Below are positions 19,519 to 30,200 of a stretch of DNA of 64,000 nucleotides, in pieces. A program made the position numbers and the translations under genes. Location: assembly GCF_001890385.1 (NCBI RefSeq), contig NZ_CP018221.1, forward strand, positions 793,501 through 857,500, written 5' to 3'. This DNA comes from Tardibacter chloracetimidivorans. Lineage in GTDB: Bacteria; Pseudomonadota; Alphaproteobacteria; Sphingomonadales; Sphingomonadaceae. Within the stretch, counting starts at the first letter, position 1; every line of letters begins with the position of its first letter. The notes beneath the pieces were generated by a model. The model made no database searches. It was not told the origin of the DNA and saw only the letters and a program-made list of their open reading frames with translations.

Positions 19519-20668
19519 CGTGCCTATCCGCTTAAGGCATACACCCACTAGATATGGTATGGTGGGTCCATTGGCCTGAGTAGAGTTCGGCAAAGGTCGG
19601 CGCCTCGATATCACTGGCGATCCCGAGGAGGGATCGGAAGGCGTTGAACGGGTAGAAGCGGCGATTGAAGCGGAAAGTGAACTCGTTGAGGTAGGCTTGC
19701 AGATGCTTGGTGCTGACGCCGTGGTGGATGCCGTTGAGCCACGCTTTGAGGTTTGAGAACACCAGATGGACGATGGGCAGGAACTCTTCGGACACCTCCG
19801 GGTCGCCACACTGGGCGATGGCGTGATGGTCGTAACCGCCGCCCTGCAACCCGCTATAGCCGCTCCAATCATCGGTGATGACCAGCGTTCCCGGCTCGAC
19901 CGCGCTCTGTACAAAGCCACCAAGGGCACCGGCACTGCGGTCTGCACCGATGGCCAATCGAACCCTTCCGGCATAGCGTCCGTTCCGGCGGCGGTCCTGG
20001 CCAGTGCCAGGCTCCCGGTGACGAACTTCGACGGCGGCGACCACCAGCGTTTTGTGGTGGGTTCCCCGGCCTTCGCCGCGCGTTCGCCCGCCGATCCAGG
20101 TCTCATCGACCTCGACATGCTGACCGCTCTGCCCGCCGATCCGATCCTGATCGGGGCGCACCATCGCGGCGCGCAGTTTATGGAGCAGGCCAAAGGCCGT
20201 CTCGTACCGGGTCAGGCCAAGCTGGCGCTGCAACTGGACGGCAGATATGCCGGTCGTCTGACTCGCAACCAGGTAAGCGGCCCAGAACCACACGCTGAGC
20301 GGGATGTGGCTTCGTTCCATGGCCGTGCCGACCATCAGGCCGGTCTGACGGCGACACGAGCGGCACATCAGGATGACAGGCCGAGTGGTGAAACGAAACG
20401 GATCGCCGACGACGCCACAGCGTGGGCACGCAAATCCATCAGGCCAGCGAGCTTTTTCAAGCCAGGACGCGCAAGCGCCATCATCCGGGAAAAGCCGCTG
20501 GAACTCGGGGAGGGATTTCGGGAACGGCAGCTTGTCGCGGTCAAGAACGTCCACAATCCCCACCCTTTACAACCGCTTTGGGTGGCACCAAGCCGCAGGA
20601 AAAGTCAGGCGCGCGCCACAAGGCAGCCACTAGATGTAGTGGGTGTATGCGTCAAGCGGATAGGCACG
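19519..20668. mobile_element. IS1595-family insertion sequence, 1150 bp
   Basis: The element is bounded by 32-bp terminal inverted repeats beginning CGTGCCTATCCGCTT, with two mismatches between the ends. It is flanked by a perfect 8-bp target duplication, GATCGAAT, at 19511-19518 and 20669-20676. Eight base pairs is the duplication size reported for IS1595. It carries one transposase gene and sits inside traG. Confidence 0.95.
19532..20563 (-). CDS. IS1595-family transposase
   Basis: The 343-residue product starts at GTG 20563. It has the N-terminal zinc ribbon of the family (CPRCGVVGDPFRF then LMCRSC, a CxxC...CxxC site), and the DDE-type core: VEVDETWIGG (first acidic residue), LVITDDWSGYSGL (second), and HLVFSNLKAWLNGIHHGVS with the NxK/H pattern that replaces or accompanies the last acidic residue in this family. 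It fills almost the whole element, and its stop lies in the left terminal repeat. Confidence 0.93.
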   Translation of the reverse strand: MGIVDVLDRDKLPFPKSLPEFQRLFPDDGACASWLEKARWPDGFACPRCGVVGDPFRFTTRPVILMCRSCRRQTGLMVGTAMERSHIPLSVWFWAAYLVASQTTGISAVQLQRQLGLTRYETAFGLLHKLRAAMVRPDQDRIGGQSGQHVEVDETWIGGRTRGEGRGTHHKTLVVAAVEVRHREPGTGQDRRRNGRYAGRVRLAIGADRSAGALGGFVQSAVEPGTLVITDDWSGYSGLQGGGYDHHAIAQCGDPEVSEEFLPIVHLVFSNLKAWLNGIHHGVSTKHLQAYLNEFTFRFNRRFYPFNAFRSLLGIASDIEAPTFAELYSGQWTHHTISSGCMP

Positions 20669-22204
20669 GATCGAATTATGCTCGCCGTAAGCCTTCTCGA
20701 TCTGGTTGAGCGATTGTGCGATCAGGAAGGCGCGCACGCCATAGCCGGCCATGAAGGCAAGGCTGGTTTCGAAGAAGTCGAGCCGCCCCAATGCCGGGAA
20801 TTCGTCGAGCATCATCAGGAGCTGATGCTTGCGGCCTTGGGTGCGGTCGGCATCGAGCTTCTCTGTCAGACGGCGGCCGATCTGGTTGAGCACCAGACGC
20901 ACCAGCGGCTTGGTGCGGCTGATGTCCGACGGCGGAATGACGAGATAGAGCGAGGCCGGCTGCTTGCCTTCGACCAGATCGGCAATGCGCCAGTCGCAAC
21001 GCGCGGTGACCTCGGCGACGGTGGGATCGCGGTAGAGGCCGAGGAACGACATGGCGGTCGAGAGCACGCCGGAGCGCTCATTGTCGGACTTGTTGAGCAC
21101 TTCGCGCGCGGCCGACGCGACGACGGGATGGACGCGCGGCGCATCCGCCGTGCCGAGATGATTGGTCGTCATCATCCGGCGCAGCGTGGCGGTGAACGGG
21201 CGCTGCGGATCGGACAGGAACGTCGCGACGCGGGCGAGAGTCTTCTCTTCCTCGGCGTAAAGAACATGGAGGATCGCGCCGACCAAAAGCGAGTGCGATG
21301 TTTTTTCCCAGTGATTACGACGCTCGAGCGCCCCTTCCGGGTCGACCAAAATATCGGCGATATTCTGCACGTCGCGGACCTCATGCTCGCCGCGGCGGAC
21401 CTCGAGCAGGGGGTTATATTTGGCGGAGCGCGGATCGGTGGGGTTGAACAGCAGCGCGTGGCTGAACAGCGCGCGCCAGCCGGCGGTCAACGTCCAGTTC
21501 TCGCCTTTGATGTCGTGGATGACCGCCGAGCCAGTCCAGCTCAGCAGCGTCGGAACGACCAGACCGACGCCCTTGCCCGAACGGGTCGGGGCAAACGCCA
21601 TGACATGCTCGGGACCTTCGTGGCGCAGATAGCGGCCGCGCAGCCGGCCAAGGAAAACGCCAGTGTCGCGGTGCAGGCCGGCGCGGTCGATCTCGCGCGG
21701 CGTTGCCCAGCGTGCCGAGCCATAGGTCGTGACATGCCGGGCCTGGCGCGCACGCCACAGCGACCCGGCGATGGCCGCGCCGCAACCAAGGAAGCCGCTC
21801 GCGCCAGCAAGCGCGCCGGCCTTGTCGAAGACATGCGGCGCATAAGCGTCGAACGAATACCACCACCAGAAGATCGCCCACGGCCGATAGATTGGCGTGC
21901 CAAGCAGGGTGAACCAGGCTTCCCCGAGCTGCGCCTGATAGCCGAGCATCGCGGCGGCCCACTGCGTGGCCGCCCATACGCCTAGACAAACGATCGCGAA
22001 AACGACGAGAATCTGGCCGATTAGCAATTTTGTCGGGGTCACTGGTTTGCTCCGGGAAGGACGGTTCGTCCTGACCTGGAAAGACTCCCACCGATCGCCA
22101 TATGAGCGATAGCGTCTCTACGCCGTCATGCGCCGCATCCCGCCGCCGCGCTACGCGTCATGCGCGGCGATTGACTAAATGTTCCCAATTTGTTCTTTAG
22201 ACTC

Positions 22205-22459
22205 ATGTCCCGAGTCGCCGATGATATCCTCACCACGCATCTGGAGGTAGCGCTTGCCACCTCGCCCGCTGCCCTGCTCGATGGCCTTGCCGACAATGAT
22301 GGACGCCGCCGCCATGCCGCGATCGGCGAGATCGCCCGGCAGCTGGTCGACCGGCTGCGCTGTTTCGAGTTTCGGTGCGTGGACAGCGAACGCTGGCCGC
22401 AGGATCATCTGTCGTTATTCCCCGAGGACCTCGGACCCATCTCGGGCAGGCGGCCGTGA
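22205..22459 (+). CDS. hypothetical protein, divergent from traG
   Basis: This 84-residue frame has coding-like composition, with G or C at most third positions, but no clear ribosome site and no domain I recognise. It is mildly acidic and helical (THLEVALATSPAALLDGLAD). It lies between the divergent traG and the first toxin-antitoxin pair. It could be an orphan piece of a transfer-region gene. The opposite strand is partly open too and is considered a shadow. Confidence 0.4.
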   Translation: MSRVADDILTTHLEVALATSPAALLDGLADNDGRRRHAAIGEIARQLVDRLRCFEFRCVDSERWPQDHLSLFPEDLGPISGRRP

Positions 22460-22471
22460 TAGTAAAGGCTC

Positions 22472-22502
22472 TTGCGGCTTGAGACTTCAGATTGTATATA
22501 CA
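22472..22502 (+). promoter_or_regulatory. promoter and palindromic operator of the first toxin-antitoxin pair
   Basis: TTGCGG at 22472-22477 and TATATA at 22495-22500 are separated by 17 bases and resemble a sigma-70 promoter. A perfect 10-bp palindrome, TGTATATACA (22493-22502), covers the -10 box, which is where a ribbon-helix-helix antitoxin would bind for autorepression. GGAGG at 22518 then precedes the start codon. Confidence 0.6.
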
Positions 22503-22530
22503 GATGCGTTACATTTTGGAGGACTCAGCT

Positions 22531-22812
22531 ATGGCAATGCAGGCGACACGCAAGGAAACGCCGGTTTCCATGCGCTTTCGCGACGACGATCTAGCGGTGA
22601 TTGATCGGGGCGCTGCGCTGCTTGGTCTGTCCCGTACGGAATTCGTGCGCCGTGCCGCCCTTCACGACGCTCAGCTCGCCATGCTCAACCAGACCGTCGT
22701 ACGCGTCTCGAGTGAGACCTATGCCGATTTCCTGGCGGCGATCGATGGTCCTGTGCAGCCACTGCCTGCCAAAGCGATCGAGCGCCTTGGTCGAAACGTG
22801 TTGCCGGCCTGA
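22531..22812 (+). CDS. DUF1778 (TacA-like) antitoxin
   Basis: The 93-residue antitoxin starts at ATG 22531, nine bases after GGAGG. It has the DUF1778 ribbon-helix-helix at the N-terminus (TPVSMRFRDDDLAVIDRGAA, then GLSRTEFVRRAAL) and a C-terminal toxin-binding tail (YADFLAAIDGPVQPLPAKA). Antitoxins of this family bind the partner acetyltransferase and repress their own promoter. The toxin gene starts six bases downstream. Confidence 0.9.
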   Translation: MAMQATRKETPVSMRFRDDDLAVIDRGAALLGLSRTEFVRRAALHDAQLAMLNQTVVRVSSETYADFLAAIDGPVQPLPAKAIERLGRNVLPA

Positions 22813-22818
22813 CTCATC

Positions 22819-23325
22819 GTGCCGCTCTCGGCTGTCGAGCCGCTTTCCGACGCCCATGATCTCGACGGTTTCGAGTGCGGCAAGCCTGCGCTCGATGAGT
22901 GGCTCAGGACATTTGCGCGCGCCAACCAGCGCCAGGATTTCACGCGCGTCATGGTGATCCACGAGGATGGAAAGGTCGTTGGCTACTATGGCCTCGCGCC
23001 AAGCGCGGTCGATCCAAGCGCTGCGCCCCGCCGTGTCCGCACCGGCCGGCCGCCCGATCCAATACCTTGTCTGCTGATCGGTCAGATAGCGGTCGACCGC
23101 CGCCAGCAGGGGCGCGGGATCGGTTCAATGCTCGTCGCCGATGCCTTTCGGCGCTGCATAGCGGGCGCAGAGATCATTGGTGGCCGCGCCATCGTCGTCC
23201 GCGCGATCGACGTCGAAGCGGAGCGCTACTGGCAAAGCTGGGGTTTTGTTCCGGCGCGAGACAATCCGTCGATCCTTATGCGATCGATCGCCGACATCCG
23301 CGCCGCGCTGCTGACCTCGCACTGA
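22819..23325 (+). CDS. GNAT-family (TacT-like) toxin
   Basis: Toxins of this class acetylate the amino group of charged tRNAs and block translation. The 168-residue product starts at GTG 22819. It has the family opening LDGFECGKPALDEWLRTFA, the acetyl-CoA loop VDRRQQGRGIGSMLVADAF, and the C-terminal YWQSWGFVPARDNP with the conserved tyrosine. It pairs with the DUF1778 antitoxin upstream. The unit lies on the plus strand between the two transfer systems and may have helped retain the element. Confidence 0.9.
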   Translation: MPLSAVEPLSDAHDLDGFECGKPALDEWLRTFARANQRQDFTRVMVIHEDGKVVGYYGLAPSAVDPSAAPRRVRTGRPPDPIPCLLIGQIAVDRRQQGRGIGSMLVADAFRRCIAGAEIIGGRAIVVRAIDVEAERYWQSWGFVPARDNPSILMRSIADIRAALLTSH

Positions 23326-23491
23326 CTGCCATCGCGACGAGCCTTATAGCAGCCGTTGGATCGGCGAGATTGCAACACTGTTGATTTCCGTTGAGAGTTG
23401 ACCCGGGAGGGGCATAAATTTCCACTGAGAAGTGACCCATGTTCTGACCTTCCCCCTGGCTGATGCGTCGGGGGACATTGGAGTGATCGAC

Positions 23492-25012
23492 ATGGCGTTA
23501 CTGAGCGTAATCCGGCGCTGGCATTTTCGTGAGGGGATGCCGATCCGGGAGATTGAGCGACGGACCGGACTGTCGCGCAACACGATCCGCAAGTACCTTC
23601 GGGCGGGCACGGTTGAGCCCAGGTTCAAGGTTCCCGAACGGCCAAGCAAGCTGGACCCGTTCGCAGGGAAGCTGGCGGGTTGGCTGCGGATCGAGGCTGG
23701 TCGCTCGCGCAAGCAGCGGCGCACGGTCAAGCAGCTGCACGCCGATCTCGTCGCCCTGGGCTTCGATGGCTCCTACGGACGTGTTGCGGCCTTTGCGCGC
23801 AGTTGGAAGGCCGACCGCCAGCGTGATGCCCAGACCAGCGGGCGCGGGACCTTCGTGCCGCTGGTGTTTCAGCCTGGCGAAGCGTTCCAGTTCGACTGGA
23901 GCGAGGATTGGGCGATCATTGCCGGCAAGCAGACCAAGCTACAGGTGGCGCACACCAAGCTGTCGCACAGCCGGGCGTTCATCGTCAGGGCCTATCTGCT
24001 CCAGACCCACGAGATGCTGTTCGATGCGCTGACGCAGGCGTTCCGGGTGCTGGGCGGTGTGCCGCAGCGCGGGATCTTTGATAACATGAAGACCGCGGTT
24101 GATCGGATCGGCAGTGGCAAGGCACGGCAGGTCAACGCCCGGTTCGCGGCGCTGGCCAGCCATTACCTGTTCGAGCCCGAGTTCTGTAACCCGGCCTCGG
24201 GGTGGGAGAAGGGGCAGGTCGAGAAGAACGTCCAGGATGCCCGTCGCCGGCTGTGGCAGCCGATACCCAGCTTTGCGGATATCGATGCGCTCAATGCCTG
24301 GCTCGAGGAGCAATGCATCGCCCAGTGGAGCCATATCCCCCACGGCGCGCTACCCGGCAGCATCGCCGATATGCATGCCGCGGAGGTCGCCAGCCTGATG
24401 CCGCTGGGGCGGCCCTTCGACGGCTTCGTCGAGCATACCAAGCGGGTATCGCCGACCTGCCTCGTAAACTTCGAGCGCAACCGGTACTCAGTGCCGGCCT
24501 CCTTCGCCAACCGCCCGGTGAGTCTGCGAGTTTATCCGGACCGTATCGTCATCGCCGCCGAGGGGCGGATCCTGTGCGAGCATGGGCGGATCATCGCCCG
24601 CTCACATCATCTGCCGGGACGGATCGTCTATGACTGGCGGCACTATCTGGCGGTGATCCAGCGTAAGCCCGGTGCTTTGCGCAACGGCGCGCCGTTTACC
24701 GAGATGCCCGATGCGTTCCGCCAGTTGCAGGGGCATCTTCTCAAGCGCCCGGGCGGCGATAGGGAGATGGTCGAGATACTCTCGCTTGTGCTGCACCACG
24801 ACGAACAGGCGGTGTTGGGCGCCGTCGAGCTGGCGCTGGAGGGCGGTGTTCCGACCAAGATCCACGTGCTCAACATCCTGCATCGGCTGACCGATGGCAA
24901 GGCGCCGCCAGCATCACCGATCGATGCGCCGCAAGCCCTGCGCCTTGCCCAGGAACCGCTCGCCGACGTCGGCCGCTATGATAACCTGCGGGAGCTGCGC
25001 CGTGCGTCATGA
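23492..25012 (+). CDS. istA: IS21-family transposase IstA
   Basis: IstA is the DDE transposase of IS21 elements. The start at ATG 23492 follows GGAG and gives 506 residues; an in-frame start at 23432 is possible. The N-terminal helix-turn-helix is [20 protein letters not shown], and the catalytic core has [18 protein letters not shown] and [10 protein letters not shown] supplying the acidic triad. It overlaps istB by 11 bases. Confidence 0.93.
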   Translation: MALLSVIRRWHFREGMPIREIERRTGLSRNTIRKYLRAGTVEPRFKVPERPSKLDPFAGKLAGWLRIEAGRSRKQRRTVKQLHADLVALGFDGSYGRVAAFARSWKADRQRDAQTSGRGTFVPLVFQPGEAFQFDWSEDWAIIAGKQTKLQVAHTKLSHSRAFIVRAYLLQTHEMLFDALTQAFRVLGGVPQRGIFDNMKTAVDRIGSGKARQVNARFAALASHYLFEPEFCNPASGWEKGQVEKNVQDARRRLWQPIPSFADIDALNAWLEEQCIAQWSHIPHGALPGSIADMHAAEVASLMPLGRPFDGFVEHTKRVSPTCLVNFERNRYSVPASFANRPVSLRVYPDRIVIAAEGRILCEHGRIIARSHHLPGRIVYDWRHYLAVIQRKPGALRNGAPFTEMPDAFRQLQGHLLKRPGGDREMVEILSLVLHHDEQAVLGAVELALEGGVPTKIHVLNILHRLTDGKAPPASPIDAPQALRLAQEPLADVGRYDNLRELRRAS

Positions 25013-25781
25013 TCCCGCCAGCGCTGCCGTCGAGGTCATGCTGCGCGGTCTCAAGATGTACGGCATGGCCCAGGCAGTGAGCGATCTCATCGCCCAGGGC
25101 GCCCCGGCCTTCGATGACGCCGTGCCGATCCTCTCCCAGCTGCTCAAGGCCGAGATGGCGGAACGCGAAGTGCGATCCATCGCCTATCAGATCAAGGCGG
25201 CCCGGTTCCCGGCCTACAAGGACCTCGCCGGGTTCGACTTTGCTTCCAGCGAGGTCAATGAAGCCCTGGTCCGCCAGCTCCATCGCGGCGAGTTCATCGA
25301 CGGCGCCGATAATGTCGTGCTGATCGGCGGCCCCGGCACGGGCAAGACCCACATGGCCACCGCGCTCGGTATCCAGGCCGTGGAACACCACCGCAGGAAG
25401 GCCCGGTTCTTCTCCACCGTCGACCTGGTCAACATGCTCGAACAGGAAAAGGCCATGAACAAGGCTGGCCAGCTTGCCGAGCGCCTGCTGCGCCTCGACC
25501 TCGTCATCCTCGATGAGCTTGGATACCTGCCGTTCAGCCCGTCAGGCGGCGCCCTGCTGTTCCACTTGCTCTCCAAGCTCTACGAGCAGACCAGCGTGAT
25601 CATCACCACCAACCTCAGCTTCAGCGAATGGGCTGGCGTGTTCGGCGATGCCAAGATGACCACCGCGCTGCTCGACCGGCTCACCCACCACTGCCACATC
25701 CTGGAAACCGGCAACGACAGCTTCCGGTTCAGGGCGAGTTCTGCCGCACCCAAAACCAGAAAGGAAAAATCACCAGCTTGA
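25002..25781 (+). CDS. istB: IS21-family ATPase IstB
   Basis: IstB is the AAA+ helper that selects target DNA for IstA. The 259-residue product starts at GTG 25002 within the 3' end of istA. Walker A is [17 protein letters not shown] and Walker B is [13 protein letters not shown], followed by [17 protein letters not shown] and the arginine-bearing [13 protein letters not shown]. The order and overlap with istA are standard. Confidence 0.93.
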   Translation: MRHDPASAAVEVMLRGLKMYGMAQAVSDLIAQGAPAFDDAVPILSQLLKAEMAEREVRSIAYQIKAARFPAYKDLAGFDFASSEVNEALVRQLHRGEFIDGADNVVLIGGPGTGKTHMATALGIQAVEHHRRKARFFSTVDLVNMLEQEKAMNKAGQLAERLLRLDLVILDELGYLPFSPSGGALLFHLLSKLYEQTSVIITTNLSFSEWAGVFGDAKMTTALLDRLTHHCHILETGNDSFRFRASSAAPKTRKEKSPA

Positions 25782-25867
25782 CCCACATCCCGCAACGCGG
25801 GAGACACACATCCACCAGGGTCACTTCTCGATGAAAATCCCGGGTCAACTCTCAACGGAAATCAACA

Positions 25868-27229
25868 ACTACTCCCGCTTCCGCGCAAAGCTGGGCCGAG
25901 AGCTGGTTCGACAATGTGACATACACGTCGCCGGGCAGTTTCGAGGATCAGACCCGTGGCTATATCACGGCAGGCGGCATGTCGGGCCGGGTCGACTTCC
26001 ACAACGACTATCTGATGAGCGTCACGCTGCCAAAAATCCGCGCGGGATGCGGCGGTATCGACATGTTCCTCGGCGGCATGTCGTTCCTTGACCCGGACTA
26101 TCTCGTTCAGAAGCTCGAAAGCATCCTCCAGGCCGCGCCCGCCGTCGCATTCCAGTATCTGCTCGAAACGCTCGACGAGAAGATGGGCAACATCATCTCG
26201 AAGATGGAGGCGGCCACGAATTTTCTTAATTCTATCCAGGTGAATGACTGCCGGCTTGCCAATCGCATGGTGCAGATCGCCAAGGGTGACGACAACATGT
26301 CGGGCATTATTGAGGAGATGACCGGCTACAAGTCGGTGCGCGCGGGCTTCTCCAAGAGCTATCAGCAGAGCCGCGAGAAGATCCAGGCCAATCAGGGCAA
26401 TCCCACGGAAGACCTCAAGGATGCGCTGGAGAACTGCCCCGCCGAAGTCACCGAGATATTCAAGACCGGCTCGCTGCTGGCGCACGCCGCCGCGCGTGTC
26501 GGCGCGTCTGACTGGGCCGGCGTCATGCGCGCCCGCGTCGGGGACGTCTATATGCGCTGGGATGCGACCGACAAGGTGCCGATCTTCTCAGCCATACCTG
26601 CCTGCCCGCGCCAGGACACCGAAAGCGTCGACGATTTTCTGACCGGCAAGGTCCAGTCTCGCACACTGTCGGTTCCGCCGAAATCGGCGGACTGCTCGGT
26701 GGACGGTAATGGCAAGGGTGCTCTCATCCTTGCACGTACTCGAATGGAATCGATCGCCATCAAGATCCGCACGCGCGCGGCGTTGACGCCGGAGGAACGG
26801 CAGTTCGTCGCCAATGTCCGCACGCTTCCCGTCTATCGGCTGCTCGAATGGGGCGTGCGCCAGGGCATGGTCGAGAGCGTGATCGGTGATACCGACGAAC
26901 TGGTGGCGCTGACGCTCGCCTATCAGATGCTCAACGACCTCACGCGCAGCATCGATTTCGCCGTGTCGAACGCCGAGCGCGGCGCGAGCGCGGCGGGTGC
27001 CAGCGACGCGGGCAATGCCAAGGTCTGCCAGACTCGCATCCTCTCCAAGGGGATCGAGCAGCTCGGGGACCTTCGAGACGAGGTGCTGCGCCAGCGCGCG
27101 CAGATGCGTCAGTCCTATATGGCCGCGCTCAACCAGGCGAACCTCTCGGCGAACTATGCCGGCGTCGTTCGCCAGCGCGACCGTGATGCGCGCGACGCCG
27201 CCGGCGCTGCCGCCAACCGCAACCGCTGA
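25868..27229 (+). pseudogene. traH: F-type conjugal transfer protein TraH, 5' end lost at the IS21 junction
   Basis: TraH is a periplasmic pilus-assembly protein of F-type systems. The open frame continues upstream of the GTG at 25916 to the IS edge, where it encodes TTPASAQSWAESWFDN, the end of a signal peptide and the mature N-terminus. The start codon and most of the signal peptide are missing. The rest looks intact (about 437 residues from GTG 25916): RAGCGGIDMFLGGMSFLD is the family signature, followed by a coiled-coil middle and a C-terminal helical region. From GTG 25916 a protein could still be made but without an export signal. It is followed by traG 14 bases on. Confidence 0.85.
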
Positions 27230-27243
27230 GCGAGGGCCACGCC

Positions 27244-30200
27244 ATGATCCGCATCCTTCGCGCCCTGTCAGTCCTGATCGCGCTTTTCGCGGCCGCGCCC
27301 GCATTCGCGATCGACACCAGCTTCCATACCTATGACGGCTTTGCCGAGACCGTGGACGCCTTCCGCCTGGTCTCGATGATCTTCGGCGATCCGCGCTACG
27401 AGACGCTGGTGCTGATCGTCGCGGCGGTCGGCATCGGCCTGGGCGTCCTGCTCGCCAGTATTCGCGGCTCGGGCATGGGGCTGGTCGGGTTCGGATTCCA
27501 GATGTTGATCGGCGTCGGCCTGTTCGTCGGCATGGTGGCGACGACGGGCACGGTCCATGTCTATGACCGCGTCCGCAACGCCTATCAGCCGGTAGGCGAT
27601 GTCCCCAACCTCATCGTGCTGGTCGCGGGCATGACCAACATGATGGAGCGCGCGCTTGCCGAGGTGATCGACGATAATACGACCGATCCTCATGCGAAAC
27701 TCGAGTTCGGCGCGGGTGGCCACACGTTCGATCTCTTCCTCAATGCCGCAAGCCCACGCGGTCCTATGACCGACACTTTCCTCGACGCGACGATCAAGGA
27801 CTATGTCCGCCAATGCTATCCGGTGGCGCGGGTCTCGCCCGCCTATGGCGTCGACGATGACATGCTGTTTCGCACCGCGACCGATCTGCCCGCCGCCTTT
27901 GCGGGCATGGCGGGGCCCGCGACCTTCAGCACGGTATTCACCTCGACCGACAAGGGCGGCACGACGGTCAGTTGCAACGAGGCCTGGGAGCATATCTCGA
28001 CGCGGCTCTCCGAGCCCACGCTGTTCGACAACTATGTCGCACAGGTCTGCACGCGCACCGGATACGACATCACCAATACCACTCAGCTTCAGCGCTGCCG
28101 CTCGAACATCGGCGAGCTGGGTCAGATGATGATGGACACCCCGCAGTCGCTTCAGCAATTCCTGACCAACGTCATGCTCGGCAGCACTGTCGGCGACGTG
28201 CTGTTCGAAGATAGCCCCGCGACCGCCGCCCGCGTCATGGCCAACCGCGCCGTCGTCTCATCCGGCCTTGCCACCATGTCGACCGCCAATGAGTGGATGC
28301 CGACCATCCGCGCTACGGTGTTCGGAATCATGCTGTTCATGATGCCGATCGCGCTCCTGTTCATCCTGACCCCCATCAACCTGCGCGTCGCCAGCTTCAC
28401 GCTCGGCCTGTTCGTGTTCGTGGCGCTGTGGGGCGTGATTGATGCCGGGATATATCAGTTGACGCTCGGCCGCGCGACCGATGTGCTGGCCGAGATGCGC
28501 GCAAACAATGTCGCCGCGAACGCATGGATGCTCGCACCCTCCTCAGCGATGAAAGCGCTGGCGATCTTCGGCAGCTTTCGCACTGCCGCGGCGGGATTGG
28601 CTGGCGCGTTCGTATTCACCGTGTTCCGGTTCAGCGGCAATGTTTTCACGTCGTTCACCTCCGGCGCGCTCGGCGTCCAGGGCCAGGGGACGGCGGCAGC
28701 CGCACCGCTCGCGACCAGCGAGGGCTATGCCGGTGCGCTCGAAACGCAGGCAGCAGCGGCCGGCACCATGGCGCGGCGCGGTGCGGCTTCGAACTTCGGG
28801 GATTTCGGGGAGCGCACGACCTTCGGCGCCAACCGGGCGTTCGGCGCCGCGAGCCGCGTGCTCGCCGTACATGGCGGCGGCGCGAACGGGACGGCCGCCT
28901 TTGGCATGGGCGGGCTCGATGCCGGGCGCGAGCTCGGCGGGCTATCTCCTGCGCTCACCGGCCGCAGTCTTACCGATCCCGCGACGATGCGCGCCGTGCG
29001 CGACAATGCGACCACGTCGGCGATCCACAATTTCGCGGAGAAGGATGCGCTCCGTGCTCTCGGCACGGGCTACTTCGGACAGGGCCAGGCTGGCGAAAGT
29101 GCCTTTGCCGCCTTCGCGCAGAGGATGGTCCAGTGGAAGGCATTCGGTGATACGCGCGCCTTCGACATGATGATGTCCGGCGCTCAGCGGCATTTTGAGC
29201 GGAACGGCTATGACCAGAAGGACGCGGCGCTGAAAGCCTCAACGGTGATCGCGCAGGCCTCGGCCGATCCGACCTTCGCCAAGCTGATCGCCAATACGTT
29301 CGATCAGGAGCAGATGCTGAGGAACGATCTGACGGCAGCGCAGGTGCAGGTTGGCGCGATGGAAGGCCGCCGGGATTTCGCGGGCGACAATGTCGCTCGC
29401 ATTGAACGCGGCAATGTCGCAACCGAACAGGCGCACCGGACGGGCAGCAACGAGGGCCAGCGCAACGCCTCCGCCATGCTCGGTCTCCCCGTTCAAGAAA
29501 CCTCGCGCCGCATCGCCTTCATCAACGCCCTCTCGGGCGAAGCCCGCTCCACCGCCATCTCCCAGCTCTCCCGCGCAACGGGCCGCAACGAAGCGCAAGT
29601 CATGCGGGCGCTGGAAACCTACAATGCCGCCGCGCAGGTCGGCACTGCCGATGGAGCAACCGCCGAGGCGGCGCGCGAAGGCACCAGCGTCTATGGCCGC
29701 ACGCGCGAGGCGGCAGGGTACGATTTCGCCGAGCGGTCGGGCAAACTCGATGCCCAGCGCGAGGTCGGTCACGACGGCACGCGATCCGCCGCGCGGATCG
29801 GCGAGCAGCGGCGGCAAGCCGACAACGCGGGGTTCGCGGAAGGCGCGGCGGCGGCCGGCATGTCGGTGCGGCAGGCGGCGCGGCTCGACAGCTTTATCCG
29901 CACCTTGAGCCAAGGCGCCGGCAACCAGGTCGACATGGCCGAAGGCGGCGCGGCAGGCATCGCCGATCGTGCCCGCAACGAGCGTCTCACCCGCATCGTC
30001 GAGAATGAGCGCCTGACCCGCATGCAGCAATTGCTGGGCGAGCACGGCGTGCAGATGTCGAAGCGGCAGATCGCCATGGCGCAGAATGGCGACCTCAGCC
30101 TCAATCTGACGCCAGAGACCGCGGCCCAGATGTGGCGGGGCGGGCTCATCAACGAAAGCCAGCTCGGCGCCATCGCAAATGGTGGGCGTGCCCGCTTTTC

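Larger units (their letters stand above)
18863..22042 (-). pseudogene. traG: conjugal transfer coupling protein TraG (VirD4-like), split by IS1595-family element
   Basis: TraG is the VirD4-type ATPase that brings the relaxosome to the secretion channel. The 5' part (22042-20669) starts at GTG with GGAG upstream, has two or more N-terminal membrane segments, Walker A APTRSGKGVGLVVPTL and Walker B LMMLDEFPALG. It stops reading as TraG at GEHNSI, where the IS begins. The 3' part (19518-18863) resumes with SILDNCHVRVAFATNDERTA and runs to the normal C-terminus. Removing bases 19511-20668 (the IS and one copy of the 8-bp duplication) restores one frame of about 673 codons with no other damage, so this is a recent loss. 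The 5' fragment now reads 12 IS-encoded residues before a stop. Confidence 0.95.
23379..25867. mobile_element. IS21-family insertion sequence, 2489 bp
   Basis: The two ends share a 29-bp perfect inverted repeat starting TGTTGATTTCCGTTGAGAGT, plus a second inner repeat unit (GAGAAGTGACCC) at both ends, as is usual for IS21. It carries istA and istB. No target duplication is visible: the left flank ends CAACAC and the right flank starts ACTACT. The right flank enters traH without its start, so the element marks a rearranged junction rather than a simple insertion. Confidence 0.93.

Noticed and set aside
19766-21985. A very long open frame on the plus strand opposite the IS1595 transposase and traG
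   Set aside because: It crosses the IS border and runs antisense to two well-supported genes. High GC content keeps antisense frames open, and the product has no recognisable domain.
23326-23378. Possible surviving 5' part of traH left of the IS21 element
   Set aside because: The hydrophobic reading in frame with traH is suggestive, but there is no ATG, GTG or TTG in frame close upstream and no target duplication, so it is not called as a gene part.
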